From positions 13,536,882 to 13,600,881 of the forward strand of contig NC_036454.1 in the NCBI RefSeq assembly GCF_002775205.1: 64,000 nt of DNA. Direction: 5' to 3'. The DNA is from Xiphophorus maculatus. Taxonomy: Eukaryota > Chordata > Actinopteri > Cyprinodontiformes > Poeciliidae. Below, in pieces: positions 1 to 12,300 of this stretch. A program made the translations under genes and the position numbers. Below the pieces are notes generated by a model. That model ran no database searches and was not told the origin of the DNA. It was given only the letters and a program-made list of their open reading frames with translations. The first letter of the stretch is position 1; each line of letters opens with the position of its first letter.

Positions 1-1963
1 ACAGTCCCTTATCTTTTCATCTTGTGTAAGTGGATTTGTGTATAGGGGTTACGCAACACCTGATAGGAGATACAGTGGAAATGTTGTCTGTTATGTTTTG
101 CATTATATGGTGTAATGTTTCCAAGTTTTCCGTACTTTGCTGCAAAATCTTAAAAAAGTTTTAACTCTAAGCACATAGATATATTTAAAGGGTAACCTAT
201 GAGTAACTTCTTAAGATTTTTTTTTCTCTAAACCCTTTTTCGGTAAATGTTAGAGAATCTTGAAGGTAAAAATGCAAAGATTTGAAACATGTAATTTTAA
301 GCCAAACATGTAAATGTACATACACTGAATGAAGACAACCATGTGTCTCAACTTGATTAATATACTGCATGTGATTGCTTATTTATTTATTTGTTTGTTT
401 GTTTATATCTAGTCATTATGAAATATTCACTCTTTATTATTCACTCTTAGGTATATATATTTTACAAACCTTGTATTTATCACCTAAGATGGAGTCGCTT
501 TCAACAAATAAGCAATTTCCCCTTGGGGATCAATAAAGTATATTCTATTCTATTCTATTCTATTCTATTCTATTCTATTCTATTCTATTCTATTCTATTC
601 TATTCTATCTGTCATTAAGTCAGACTAAAGTTGCCCAGCTATAGGTCAGTTAGGATACTTAAAGTTATTTCCAGCTGCTAAATGCCAGAATATTGGCAAA
701 ATGTTTTTGTACAATTTTTAAAACTTTCTTTGAAGTCAGAAATTTACATAATGTCTCCTTGGTATTTGTATATCTTATTATTTATTCCTACTGGCCAGAT
801 CTATATGCCTCCCAGGCAGTCTTCAGGTTTGATCTATTTGACTTTGTTTTCCTTCAGCCATTTTGTAAGTGAAATTAGTGACTAACAAATTTATGATCAT
901 TAATTTTTAATATCCATTTGTACAGAAGTTATAACTTTATGGCGGATCTTTCAAGATCTTACTTTAATATTTCTGGAGCAATACACCCCAACATGAAGAT
1001 GCCATCCCAGCACTTTAAAGTTAGTATGGTATTCTCAGGCTTGCACGCTTCCCCAGTTTTACTTCAAGTATAACAAAAGTCAAATCAATTTTATTTTTAT
1101 CAGGTCATAGGACACGTCTCCAGATATTAAGGTTTTTCGCAAATCAAAACCTTGCATTTTGGGTTGCACCTGAGGTAATGGCTTCTTTCTCACTGAGAGG
1201 TTTTTTGGCCCATATTAGAACCCAGCAAAATCTGAATTTCTTACATGTCCTTTACAAATATGCTTCCAGAAGGTTTTGAAAGGTGTGACCACATGATGAC
1301 CACTGATAATATGATGTTAATGGCATATCCAAACTTGAATTTTGTGAGTTTTGGGATAAGGTTTGTTTAAAAGTGGCAATCTTTGCAAAAAAAAATAAAG
1401 AAAAATGCATAAATAACTTAGAAATAAGAAAATGTAAAAAAATAATTGAAGCACATTCACTTCCATTTTAAACTCACTGACGTAAATAATATTCAGCATA
1501 TGTGATTGGTGTGGAAACAAAATTGTAGAGCTTTCTTCATTCTCCTTGCGGCGTCACTGGACAAAATGGACTCAGGAGTTTTTAATGACAAACTAATCGC
1601 TTTTATTTGTTTCAGTGCTACAAAGCTTGTTGCGTGAAGATGGAAGCCCCTTGTGCCTCATGATCAAAATGCATTGAATCAGCACAAGACATGTTCTGCT
1701 TGACAATACAACAATGGTTGTCGTCGCATGTGGGGGGCTACATAGCTACAACACTGAAGAAATATGCTTGTACATTGAAAATGTATGCCTCAGCCTTGTT
1801 GTCTGCTTGTTTAATACACAATCTTTCTAAAACATTCTGTCCCTGAATAAAAAGTCTGTGAGTTTTTTTAATTATCTTTTCTTTTTTGCTGCTCTGCACA
1901 GTTTGTTAACATCTCTCTTTCTTCTGCACCTAATTTTATAGAAGAAAAATCACATTTTTGCGC
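1..1963. other. Intergenic region 3' of HTR1A, no gene seen
   Basis: AT-rich sequence without a credible coding exon; the open frames are short and resemble nothing I know. The only clear structure is a retroelement-type tail with a pentanucleotide repeat near 485-608, listed separately. The last few hundred bases should include the 3' UTR of HTR1A, which is read from the minus strand. A minus-strand AATAAA (plus-strand tttatt at 1602-1607) is a candidate polyadenylation signal about 360 bases past the HTR1A stop, but nothing else supports it. Confidence 0.6.
485..608 (+). repeat. Retroelement-like 3' tail running into a (TATTC)n microsatellite
   Basis: The string ccccttggggatcaataaag at about 518-537 is followed directly by about 13 copies of TATTC (540-608). 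In teleosts, a tail of the form 'cccc-ggggat-aataaagta' followed by short tandem repeats is typical of the 3' end of non-LTR retrotransposons of the CR1/Rex1 type. The repeat is seen directly; assigning it to a LINE family is recall of a typical motif and not a database match. Confidence 0.6.
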
Positions 1964-3265
1964 TCATGGTCTGTGGAATTTGCACTTTATGATCTTCTTG
2001 AATGCACTTTGAAAGTCTTTGTTAAAATAGGCGTATATAATGGGGTTAAGGAGGGAGTTTGAGTAGCCCAGCCAGTTGATAACGGCACCCAGCCAGTCGG
2101 GCATGTAGCAGCTCTCCGCGCAGAAAGGCAGAACTAGCGCCACAATAAAAAACGGTAGCCAGCACACAATGAATGTTCCCATGATGATCCCCAGCGTCTT
2201 CACAGTTTTGCGTTCCCTGGAGAGCGCAAGCTTTCTCTTTGCTCCCGAGTTCCTCTCGTTCATGTTCTCATAACCATGAGAGGAGGACTGAGGGGTGTTA
2301 GGCAGAGGCAGGTGCGTCTTGGAGTTGCTGATAACTTCTATAATCTCCAGCGACTCGCCCTCCTCTCCGTGCTTCACAGCGCCGTTTACGCACGGAGAGC
2401 TGGATTTGGACTCGTCGCAGCGCCTCCAGCCTTTTCCACGAGTCTCCCCATTGCTTTTCTTGTGGAAGATTGCCGGAGACACGGCCAAACACTTGTCCGA
2501 AACTTTCGCCGTCTCTGTTTTCTTAACCGTTTTTCGAATCCGAAACCGAGCGGCCCTGAATATTCTGCCATACAAGACTAGCATGAGGATGAGTGGGATG
2601 TAAAAAGCCCCGAAGGTGGAGTAGATGGTGTAGCCTGGATCCTGGCTGATCATGCATGCGTCTGGGTTCGCCCTGTCCTCGGCGCTCCTCCATCCTAGCA
2701 TGGGTGGGATGGAGATGGAGAATCCGATCAGCCAAGTTGCGGAAATCAGGAGCGCTGCTCGCTTTGGTGTTCGTTTATTTACATAATCAATGGGGTCTGT
2801 TATGGCCCAATACCTGTCCAAGGCGATTGCGCACAGATGCAGGATAGAGGATGTGCAGCACAACACATCCAGGGAGATGAATAAGTCACAGATCTCCTGC
2901 CCCAAAGTCCACTTATTTAGAACCTGGTAGAGGGCTGCCATAGGTAAAACCAACACCGACACCATCAGGTCTGTAACGGCCAAAGATCCAATCAGATAGT
3001 TTGCCACATTTTGGAGAGATCTCTCCAGGGCGATGGCTGCCACAACGCACGCGTTGCCAAATATGGAGCAGAGGATGAGGGCCACCAGGAGCAGAGAGGT
3101 GATTATCTGGTAAGCAAGCACCAGATCGGGTTGAAACCTAGACTCCGTAGCGTTGTTTCCCCCGATCCAGTCGGCGACCACGTCCATCCCTTCGGGGTAA
3201 CCGCCGGTGGCATTGCTGGCATTGGTGCTCGTTAGAAAATCCATGTCGTCGAACTCGGAGTGCAA
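1964..3265 (-). CDS. htr1a: 5-hydroxytryptamine (serotonin) receptor 1A
   Basis: Intronless class A GPCR of 433 aa (human 422) that couples serotonin to Gi/o at the neuronal plasma membrane. Seven hydrophobic segments are visible. Landmarks: N-glycosylation sequons at N15, N18 and N38; amine-binding Asp133 in TM3; DRY 150-152; disulfide pair C126/C204; S216/T217 in TM5; CWLP 368-371; NPIIY 407-411. The long third loop (about 245-350) is the most divergent part, as expected. Met8 (MDFLTS) aligns with the human start MDVLSP, so translation may begin at 3244 instead of 3265. The C-terminus reads KCKFHRP where human has KCKFCRQ, so one of the two membrane-proximal cysteines is His431. The gene is divergent from RNF180, as in human. 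Which teleost paralogue (htr1aa or htr1ab) it is cannot be told from the sequence alone. Confidence 0.97.
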   Translation of the reverse strand: MHSEFDDMDFLTSTNASNATGGYPEGMDVVADWIGGNNATESRFQPDLVLAYQIITSLLLVALILCSIFGNACVVAAIALERSLQNVANYLIGSLAVTDLMVSVLVLPMAALYQVLNKWTLGQEICDLFISLDVLCCTSSILHLCAIALDRYWAITDPIDYVNKRTPKRAALLISATWLIGFSISIPPMLGWRSAEDRANPDACMISQDPGYTIYSTFGAFYIPLILMLVLYGRIFRAARFRIRKTVKKTETAKVSDKCLAVSPAIFHKKSNGETRGKGWRRCDESKSSSPCVNGAVKHGEEGESLEIIEVISNSKTHLPLPNTPQSSSHGYENMNERNSGAKRKLALSRERKTVKTLGIIMGTFIVCWLPFFIVALVLPFCAESCYMPDWLGAVINWLGYSNSLLNPIIYAYFNKDFQSAFKKIIKCKFHRP

Positions 3266-3686
3266 CTTTTCTACCGCAGCTGGCGATGTGTACGCGTAAA
3301 AAAAGCATAAGGCAGTCAGCTTACACTGCTGCAGCTGCTGCCGTGGGTTTTATGGTGTCCATCGGAGTTCCTGCTGTCGCTCTCAGGACGCATGACGCGG
3401 TGTTTGTGGGTGTGCGTGAGCGTGTGCATGTGTGCGCGTGTGTTTATGTGTTTGTGTGCGTAGGGGTCAGCCTGTGTGTGTGTGTGAACAGCCAGGTGTG
3501 CACTGGTGCTGCGAATAATCTGAGCTTGGTGAGTCCGTGAATTCATTTATACCAACTGCTCTACGTACGTCAGACCGGGAGGAGTTCACCCTGGAGTTTT
3601 CTGCTGCTGCGCTTCCCAGATGCTTCACTTTTCGCTACTGACAGAAGAAGGACACGCTGTCGTTCCCTTAGGTTTTATTTTAACCT

Positions 3687-3689
<3 letters not shown>

Positions 3690-3756
<67 letters not shown>
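3690..3756. repeat. (ATT)n microsatellite
   Basis: About 22 uninterrupted ATT/TAT units between the HTR1A start and RNF180, within possible promoter distance of HTR1A. Confidence 0.95.
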
Positions 3757-4309
3757 CAGGACTAGTACTTAAAAACTCACTTGCTTGTGATGAAACTACA
3801 ACCAATCTTATCCGGAAGTATCTTATTTTTTTGCTATAACCTATTATTTAATTAAATTGAAGCAGATGTTTTTGTTTTTGTTTTTTGTTTTTTGTCAAAA
3901 TGCTTCCAAAGGACAAGAACTGCAAATTCAACGTGCGCAGACAGTGGAAATTGTAGTTCAAGACCAAGAACAGCTCCTTCTAAAGGCCAGACAGGAACAA
4001 TGCTGCCATCTGCTGTTCACTTTTTATCTTGCACCGACTGTTCTTCGGACATTTTCATTTTGGGGGGAATGATTGGGCTCTCGATGTAGAGGATAGGCTG
4101 CTTCTTTTTTTATTTATTTATTTAGTCAGGATGTTTTTGCTGTTTCTGCGAGCTGAATTTTATGTTCAGAGTGATTTTACTTCCAAAATTAACCCACAGA
4201 ACATTAGATTTGTTTCTGCTCTCTGTGTAAGACATCCTGCAGTGTCCAGTAATGTCTCCATGTAAATTAAGATAAAGTCATTTAAATTTTTTTCTGTATT
4301 TTATCGAGA

Positions 4310-4930
4310 TTGTATGTGACAGGTCAACACAAAGTAGTGAATAATTGTGAAGTGGGAGAAAGCAGAAACATGGAATAGAAGCAAAATACATCATGAAGAC
4401 CATCTCACAGGTCAGGGAAATAATCTTGGAGAAATTAAAATAGGGTTTGTTTGTAGCACAATAAGTCAAGATGAATTGTCCCAATTAGGAAAACTGACAC
4501 TTCAGCCTGAACACATGATTTCCTTTGGATGTAGTGGTGGCAGCATCATGGTAAGAGGAAGCTTGCTGACATTGATGAGGTTGGATGGAGGTAAAAAGAG
4601 GTCAACCCTTGGAGAAAACAGATGCAGAATACTTAAGACTGAGCAAGATGTTCACCATAAAGCAGGGCATATATTCTAAAAATACATTTATTTCACACTT
4701 ATTTCAAACTTCATTCAAGCATTACAATGTCTCAGTCACAGTCAAACTACTACTATGCAAAAAATAATGTCACAAAAGCTGGTTTGTCAAAGTATTGATT
4801 CAAAGTTTAGAATACATATACATGCCACACTTAACAGATTTTTATTTGTAAAAAATTAAAAAACTATTTTCCTTTCACTTATCTATCATGAGCTACTATT
4901 TGATGGTCTATGACATACAATAATAATACT
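4310..4930. mobile_element. Decayed Tc1-like DNA transposon fragment (both ends recognisable)
   Basis: Near 4318-4360 are the phrases gtcaacacaaagtagtga and aattgtgaagtggga. Near 4818-4880 are catgccacacttaacagatt and tttttatttgtaaaaaatt in the opposite sense. The central tggtggcagcatcatggt near 4534 also belongs to the same abundant fish Tc1-like repeat, whose other relics in this window share these phrases. No transposase frame survives. Family assignment rests on recalled repeat phrases. Confidence 0.55.
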
Positions 4931-5460
4931 TCTACTAATAATAATGATGTTACTTTGAAATTTGTCGTAATGTGACTAAAAGAAATTCCATATGTATGAA
5001 TATTTTAGCAAGTCACGGTATCAAATAGTGAGTGAAAAGCTGATGCAGTGCTATTTACCATTAGACAAAATGTGACTCTGACTTTTCACTTCATTTTTGT
5101 CAGTCCTGTTGGTCCATAATGGTGAGTTTTCTATAGGTTGAACAGCACTATAGTGAGGCTGCGAACAGAGCAACTATTGTAATGGAGCTCAGCATGAGGA
5201 CTTTGTCTTTGTCAACAGTGTGGAATGCCCCAGGGGGCTCGGTGGGGTAGGACAGGCCAGACCAGAGAGCTGCACCGCTCATCTGCCCTGAGCTGGAACA
5301 CTCTCTGTTTCTCTTAAATAAAATGCTTCAAAGTACGTGTAGAAGAAATGGGAAGCAGTAGGAAGAGTAAGTGATGTGTGAGAGAGGGTAAAAGCTGCTT
5401 AGTTGGTTGAAGTTCCATCCAATGTGATCGGATAATTACGGACGGGTTTTAAAGTTCATA

Positions 5461-6333
5461 ATGAGCTCCCGCATGGGAGTGTCCATCACTGGTGGTGCTA
5501 GCAGAAACAGAGAAAATGAGAATGAAGATCCGAGTGAAGGAAACGGCAGCAATGAGGGTCACAATCAACGGATGAGGCCGACGACATCTTGGCTGAGTGA
5601 TGCAGATCAAGCTGGACAGCATCTGGCCAAACCTGCCCTGTCTGGAAGAAAGGCACGCAGAAAGACCTGTCCTGAAGACAAACAAGGAAGAAGAGGGGAC
5701 AGAAACCAAGAAAGGGATGAGGAGAGATGCTTCAGAGGTAAGGACAAAGGTCAAGAACTATCTAGAAGGATGGAAACAGTATGTGCAGATCAAGTCCAAG
5801 ATGAACCAATGAGAGGAACCTCTGAATGCTTTTCCAGCAGTAACTCTGAAATGCAGTTAAAAACCATTTTTGAAGCTGGAGAACCATCAAATCATTCAGA
5901 AAGACAACATAATAGTTTGAGATCGCAAGCTGCCAGCTTCACCCAAACTACAACAACCAATTTAAAATCTCAGTCTGGACGGCCTGCTGTTCAAAGCCGA
6001 TTTACTCATCCGTCATCACAAGACCCTTTATCCAGAGATTTATATCCATTCTGGGCAGAAGTGAGAACAGAGCGACCATCACAATACCCTTTGAGTCAGA
6101 CGCAAATCTCAGTGTCAGAGGATGAAGAAGAGGAAGATGAGAACAAGGAAGCCATTGAAGAAGACTGTGGTGTGATCGAAGTGACGGGTAGAGCCATGTA
6201 CTCCACAGAGACACCACCTTGTATGGCTTCAGGAGAGAGGAGGATGAGTAAAAGAGAGAAAAACAGGATTGAAAGTCTGAGAAGGAGGAGGAGGGAGAAA
6301 TGGAGACCAAGTCAGCAGCCAGAGAGCACACAG
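5461..6333 (+). CDS. rnf180: RNF180 large central exon
   Basis: 291 codons ending in CAG and followed by GTAAAT, phase 0. Low-complexity and poorly conserved, rich in Ser, Arg, Glu and Gln. It contains the run [15 protein letters not shown] and, near its end, [19 protein letters not shown], which matches the conserved basic segment just before the RING exon in mammals ([21 protein letters not shown]-like). That match, and the phase-0 join to the RING exon, identify it. The N-terminal boundary is uncertain. Confidence 0.85.
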
Positions 6334-9300
6334 GTAAATCTCACTGTGGTTACAGTAATCATACCGCTTTTATTAAATGTTCTTACTGTGAGTTCATACG
6401 TTTATGCTCTAAATAAATCAAAAAAACAATTATTCAATTCAAATGAATTTCTTTTCTACTGCTATCCATTTGATGTTAGATTCATCCAACATAATTAATT
6501 TAGTACTTATTCAACCTGAAAATAGGAGGTTACACAGAAGTTTGCATCAGTTTTCATGGGGCAAACACACTGACCAATGAGGACATAGGAATCTTGCCAA
6601 CGTTATGACTTCAAATTTGGAAGAATTGTTAAATCGCAGAACATTGACAAAGCAAACTTTAACACTGCTGAAATTTTTATTAAGGTATTCCAGATTGCTC
6701 TAAAGAGCCAGTTGAATGTGTGTACATGCAGGATGAAAGCCTATGACCAAAACAAAGCAACATCTGTGTGGGCATTTGTAGCACAAGATAGAAATTTTAA
6801 CTTCTGTGCTTCTCTCCTTTCTACCATATTTATATTTAGGTCTTCACATGACACTGTATGTGTCTGTGTGACTGTGTAAGTTCAGCTCAGCCAGACTCCC
6901 AACACTTGACAGCTACGGCTGCACCTAGCTCATTTCAATAGTCATTGTGTTTGCGTGGTTTAAAGTGGGGTTACATCTGAATTAGCTGCATGATGAGGCT
7001 TGGGCAGAGAGCCCTTCAAACCTGGCCAGACAAAAGAGCTGGTTCAGTTTTGATTGGTTGCTGCTGATCTGTAGTCACGCTGCCAGACTAAAATTATTCT
7101 AACTGCTGATGCAGGAAGACTAACATGATTGGTGGAGTAGAGAAACTTCCAATACCAGTCACATAATTAATAGATCACAGATAATGATATTGTTTCAGAT
7201 GGTGTGGCACCCCAGGTGAGGATGATTTTTAAAAAAGAGACTTACTATGAGTAAGTCTCTTTTTAATATACAGATTTACTCTGTATATTAAAAATACAGA
7301 TTTTATAAATACAGATTTTATTATAAATACAGATTTATTCTGTATATTAGTGACATAATCTATGACTGAATAATTTTATAAAAAATACATACCATACTTT
7401 AGTTTCAGTATATCTACTGTATACATTGGAGTAAGAAGTTGTTTTTTTTACAAAAATCAACATAGCCACATTTATTGGGATCCTTCCATTTAATACTAAT
7501 TTCCCAGCACATTTTTTAAACTGGCACTTAAGCTTTTCCTGTAACATTTCACAACGTTGGAGCAATCAGAGAGAAGAATTTTTGATCCTTCTTCTAGACC
7601 ATCAAGTCATCTCTTTTGTTCTTATCTATGCAGCTCAGTACAGGTGTTATATAGAATACAGGTTTAGGAAATTTGATTTGAAAGAAACTTTCTAGTTTTT
7701 TTAATGAAAGATATGTCATTAAAATGACTTGATTTAGAAAAAACTGTAAACTGCACTTTCATGAGGTTCCTCGAAGTCGTTGCAAAAGAAACAGATCTAC
7801 AGCATCACACATCCTTCACCATGTTTTACAATGAAAAACATGGTAAAGTTGTCATGATGGCCTTTTTCATAAACTCTTTGTTTCATAGCTGACTCGTACA
7901 GTTTGTTGCCAAAAAGTCAACTTTTGGCTTTAGTGCTGATAAGAGAAGTGCAATGTTCTATTTCAAACACTCTGCTATGACTAAATACTAAACACTTGGA
8001 AGCATCCACTACGTTATGTTGTGTCACATAAATCCCAGTAAAATACATGGAAGTTTGTTTTTCTACTTTTGCCATGACCTGAATTGTGGGTTTTGTTATA
8101 GAGGAAGCATATCACTATAATATCCCTTAATTAATAATTTGATCTGATTCCTAAGTTTTATTTGTTTATGAATTTGTTTTATTAGTTGAGATAATTGTAA
8201 TCAGATATCTGTTTTTATTTGATTATGAACCAGCTGTAGCCAACAAGACACTACCGTGTTATACATCCTGTGCTGCCAGGGAGGAACCTCAGTGTCCGTG
8301 ATTACTTAAGAGCTGTGTATGCTCAGCGTCCTCTCCTCTCTCGGTGTTAATGACACACCTTGAGAGGCAGAGTTGCTGCTACAAGGAAGTCCCTGGAGCT
8401 CCCCCTGGGTGAGAAAGCAGTAATTACTGTGGAAACACCCTTAGGCTTTCTTAACACTGAAGCTCAAGGCACATCTCCCACGGGTCTGCAACTGACACAT
8501 CTTTGTGCAAGAGGTGGAGGCCGAGGTAAATCCCTTCACATGAGGTCTAGCTGTTATTTGGAAATGGTAGACTCAGTGTAGACTCAGGGGCAAAGACAGA
8601 GAAACTGACAACTCAGTAGTTTAGGTTTGAATAATTTGACTGGGGAAATATTTGGTGTGATGCAAGACACATGAACAAATACAGAGGATGCAAGAAATAT
8701 TAATGCAAAACTGCATTTACAGTGCCTTAAAAATGTTGTTTTTTAAATTAAACACTAAACACAATGTGGTTGTATATTGTAAATATTCAGCCTCTAGGTG
8801 AATTCATTCCATAACAAAGTCTTGCAGTAATTACAGCTGCAAGTGTTATGGGTTATGCCACTATCAGCTTTGCAGATCTAGATATATAAATGTTGTGACT
8901 ATTCCTCTTTGCAAAATAGATGAATCTCATTCAAAATGGATGGAGAACATCTGTGAACATAATTCTAAAGTCCTGTCACAGTCGCAATTGTATATTTGTC
9001 TGTGATTTAACTTGGCCATTCTAACATAAAAACATTATTTTATTTTAACCATTGCCCTGCAGCTCTGGTTCTAAGTTTAATGCCATTGTCATTGGCAAAA
9101 TGTATAATAATGCCTTTCTTTGAACAGCAGCTTCCTTCTCGCAACTCTTTCTTTATTTCTGACCAGTCGGAAGTTTCCCTTGATTTTCAAAACATTTGAA
9201 TACTATTACAAGGCATTGTATAAGTGATAAATGTATGGACTAATTCATTGAATTGAGAGGTTTATTCTGGAATTAGGTATCATCATTCCAGCATTTTTTT

Positions 9301-12300
9301 TCCTGTTTTCTATAAACCAAGTTCAAATAAGAGCCAGTATTTATATCAAATAATTCTCTCAAACAAATGTTCATACTACAATAAGATGCAATAAAATGCA
9401 GATAAAGAGATAGTTTAGCTCCTTGAACTAACTCCTAAACACATGTCTACTCACACATATTATTATATGGCAAAGAAGGTTAACACTCATCAAAAAGGGG
9501 GATAAAGAGAGAAAGACTTTCACAAGGGGTTGGCAAAATATGGTGAAATATTTATCACCAGCTAGTGCAATATTGTCTTGTAGAGTGAATATCTTGTGTT
9601 TGGAGTTACATAATTGCTACAAGTGATTCCAAGAAGGGGGAAAAGTTCGGAAAACAAAATAATTTCAAAATTAATTCTCTATACCAGACAAAGCTGTGAA
9701 GTAAAATTTTCTTTCTCCTTTCCCAAGTCCAGTTGGAACTGTGGTTGCAAAATTTGGACAATGCAACTAAGAGTGAATGTCAAAATAAAGAGCATTACAA
9801 TAATCTAACTTTGAAGTGATTTCAACAGTAATAACTCATTTTATGTCATAATTAGAGAGAATGTATGTTTATTTTGTTGTAAGAAAGTTGAAATATTTTA
9901 AACTTTGAATGGTTTTAAATAAAAAATTTTAAAAAAACTAAATTTCTTGCCTGGGCCTGAAGATTAGAAGAATCTCAAAGAGGTGTTTGAACGATCAAAG
10001 CTGGCAGTTTCTGAGTTACTGTTACTCATATAAAAATACCTGTGACCATGCTTTAGATATAAGGCAAAACAGTTCAGTCAAAAAACCTGCAGTAATTCAA
10101 TATAAAATGTGGTAGAAATGTAATTTTTTGCTTTAGTATTGCAATTTCTTTTTCATGCTTAAAAAGCAGGACCCAACATAAAAACTGCATGCTCTTCAAA
10201 ATAACCCCTTCAATGCTAAAATACTTACACACATTCACAATAGCAGCAAGTTTGCTTTCACACATAAAAAACATATTTGTGTACTTATGATGGGATGCTG
10301 ACTTAATTATCAAGCCACATATTTTTTTCACTGTCTCCTTTTATTCCAGAGTTCAACAGAGACCCCCACTACCACCAGCAGCTGCAGCAGCACTGAGGAT
10401 GAAGAAACTCTGAGCATGAGAGACAAAGAAGGTTTCATCTGTGCCGTGTGCTTGGATGTGTACTTCAGTCCTTACATGTGTCACCCATGCAACCACATCT
10501 TCTGTGAGCCCTGTCTGAGGACACTTGCAAAAAACAGCCCCACCAATACCCCCTGCCCTCTCTGCAGAACCATCATCACTCATGTCTTCTTCCAAAAGGG
10601 TGAGTCAGTAGTCAAAAACATCTATGTTTAAAGATTTGTAAGCATTATTTAATTTATCTGTGCATCAAAAGTAATATGATAAAAATGCAGCATTAAATAT
10701 GTTGTGACTGAATTTTTAGTTTGTTTGTTGTTAGTTATACAGATTAGATTTCTGAGCTACTGATTGTTCAGGGGGCCCAGCTGCACATGTCCTGCAGGGA
10801 GCAGGGTGGACCTTTTGTTCAGCTCACACCAGATGAGTCACAGAGGCCGAGGGGACAAAATCAAACACAATCCAAACACTTTCATTTGATCCACTCCAGA
10901 TATAAGAAGTGGTGTTCCTGTTTGGTAGGAAAATAGCCCCTGTGATAGAGTGAAAACAGACGTATCAGGATTTTTTTGTACTACACCATATTTTAATATA
11001 TATTAATTTCAAGCTATTCATACTTATTATTTAATCTAATAGACAAACAGAACAATACATAATTGTGAAGTGAGAGGAAAATTATCAAAAACTGTTTACT
11101 GGTTTTGGAAAATAAAAATCTGAAAAGTAAGACTTTGTGCCCACTATCTTTGCTAATATACAGTCTGAAGTTTTGCCAATTTTTCTACTCAAGTCCAGAC
11201 TCAAGTGAACTTCTGGGTACAGCAATGTTCAACTGCTATCACAGATTCTCAGCTTGATTTTAAGTCTGGACTTTGACTGGGCCATTGTTAAACATGAACA
11301 TGAACATGAGAATGATTTCCTTGCTGCTCAGGCCGAATGTTTAACTTCATCAAACTGGACGGTGAATCTTCCTCCCACTATCACTATTCTTTATAGATTG
11401 TCTTTATTCCTGACCTATTGGTCATGTTCTTTGAACATCATGATGATTCAATATTTTTGCATGGCACTACATAGTGAAATTCATGGGTTATTTACTCATT
11501 AGGTAACTTCTGAGGGTAATTTGATTTTGTTTAAGGATATAAGACTGGTGTCTCCAGTCCTCAAAGTCTTTTAATGTGAGCCTTCTCTACCACACCTGAA
11601 TCAAATGAATGGCTTGTTACCATGCCTTTGCCAAACTTAATGGCATGCTGAAGAAGAGATAATTCAATCATTTGAATCAGCTGTGTTGGAGAATGAATGC
11701 ATCTAAAACCTGTAGGACATTAGATCTTGATGACAACGGCTCCTGTTATAAAGATAAAGGGCTTTGAAAAGACATGCATGCTGCATTTTTACATTTTATT
11801 TGCTCTATGTTCTATCTTATGCTGATCTATCACATAAAGCTACAATAAAATTAATTTACATTTGCGATTTTAATGTATTTTCTGTGATTTATGTAAAGGT
11901 TAGGGGTATACATACTATTCCAAGGCACTGTGTGTGTCCTTCTCGCCGACCAGTGAATTAGATGAAATTTTATGTGAACTAAATAAAGATTTCATCCTAT
12001 ATGATATGACTCTGACAAAAATATGAATAAGTAATGAACTTCATGATTCAGACTGGCCTACTTTTGGATACAAAGTATGAGCAGCATGGACAGGATGGCT
12101 GCTAGGACTGCAGAAACAAGTGTTCTTGTAAATGATAAGATGAAAAGAACTTGAGATTGTGTTGATTGTGTAAATCAAGGTCACACTGAGGCCAGTGAGG
12201 CTAAATCTGTTTCTTTCCAACATGGTACACAAATCAGACTACAAAGAAATGAAGCTGTTTGTAAGATGATCACTTATTATATCATTATTGTGTTTTTTTT

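Larger units (their letters stand above)
3266..5460. other. HTR1A-RNF180 divergent intergenic region
   Basis: Should hold the HTR1A promoter and the 5' exons of RNF180, but I could not recognise any RNF180 exon here. It contains a GT-rich tract (about 3402-3490), an (ATT)n microsatellite (3690-3756) about 425 bases upstream of HTR1A, and a decayed Tc1-like repeat (about 4310-4930). No TATA box or initiator is convincing. Confidence 0.5.
6334..10349 (+). other. RNF180 intron 1
   Basis: 4.0 kb between the large exon and the RING exon, with GT donor and an acceptor ending ttattccag. It holds a cluster of tandem hairpins (7231-7350) and a Tc1-like fragment (about 8715-9085). Nothing coding was seen in the remainder. 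Confidence 0.8.

Noticed and set aside
2276-2603. Overlapping plus-strand open frames of about 100 codons opposite HTR1A
   Set aside because: Shadows of the GC-rich third-loop coding sequence of HTR1A; no start context, splice sites or similarity.
5214-5330. Possible decayed RNF180 zinc-domain exon after a good acceptor (ttgtctttgtcaacag)
   Set aside because: Short bits such as ECP, GAR and AHL can be read, but only by changing frame two or three times. The similarity is no better than chance by eye.
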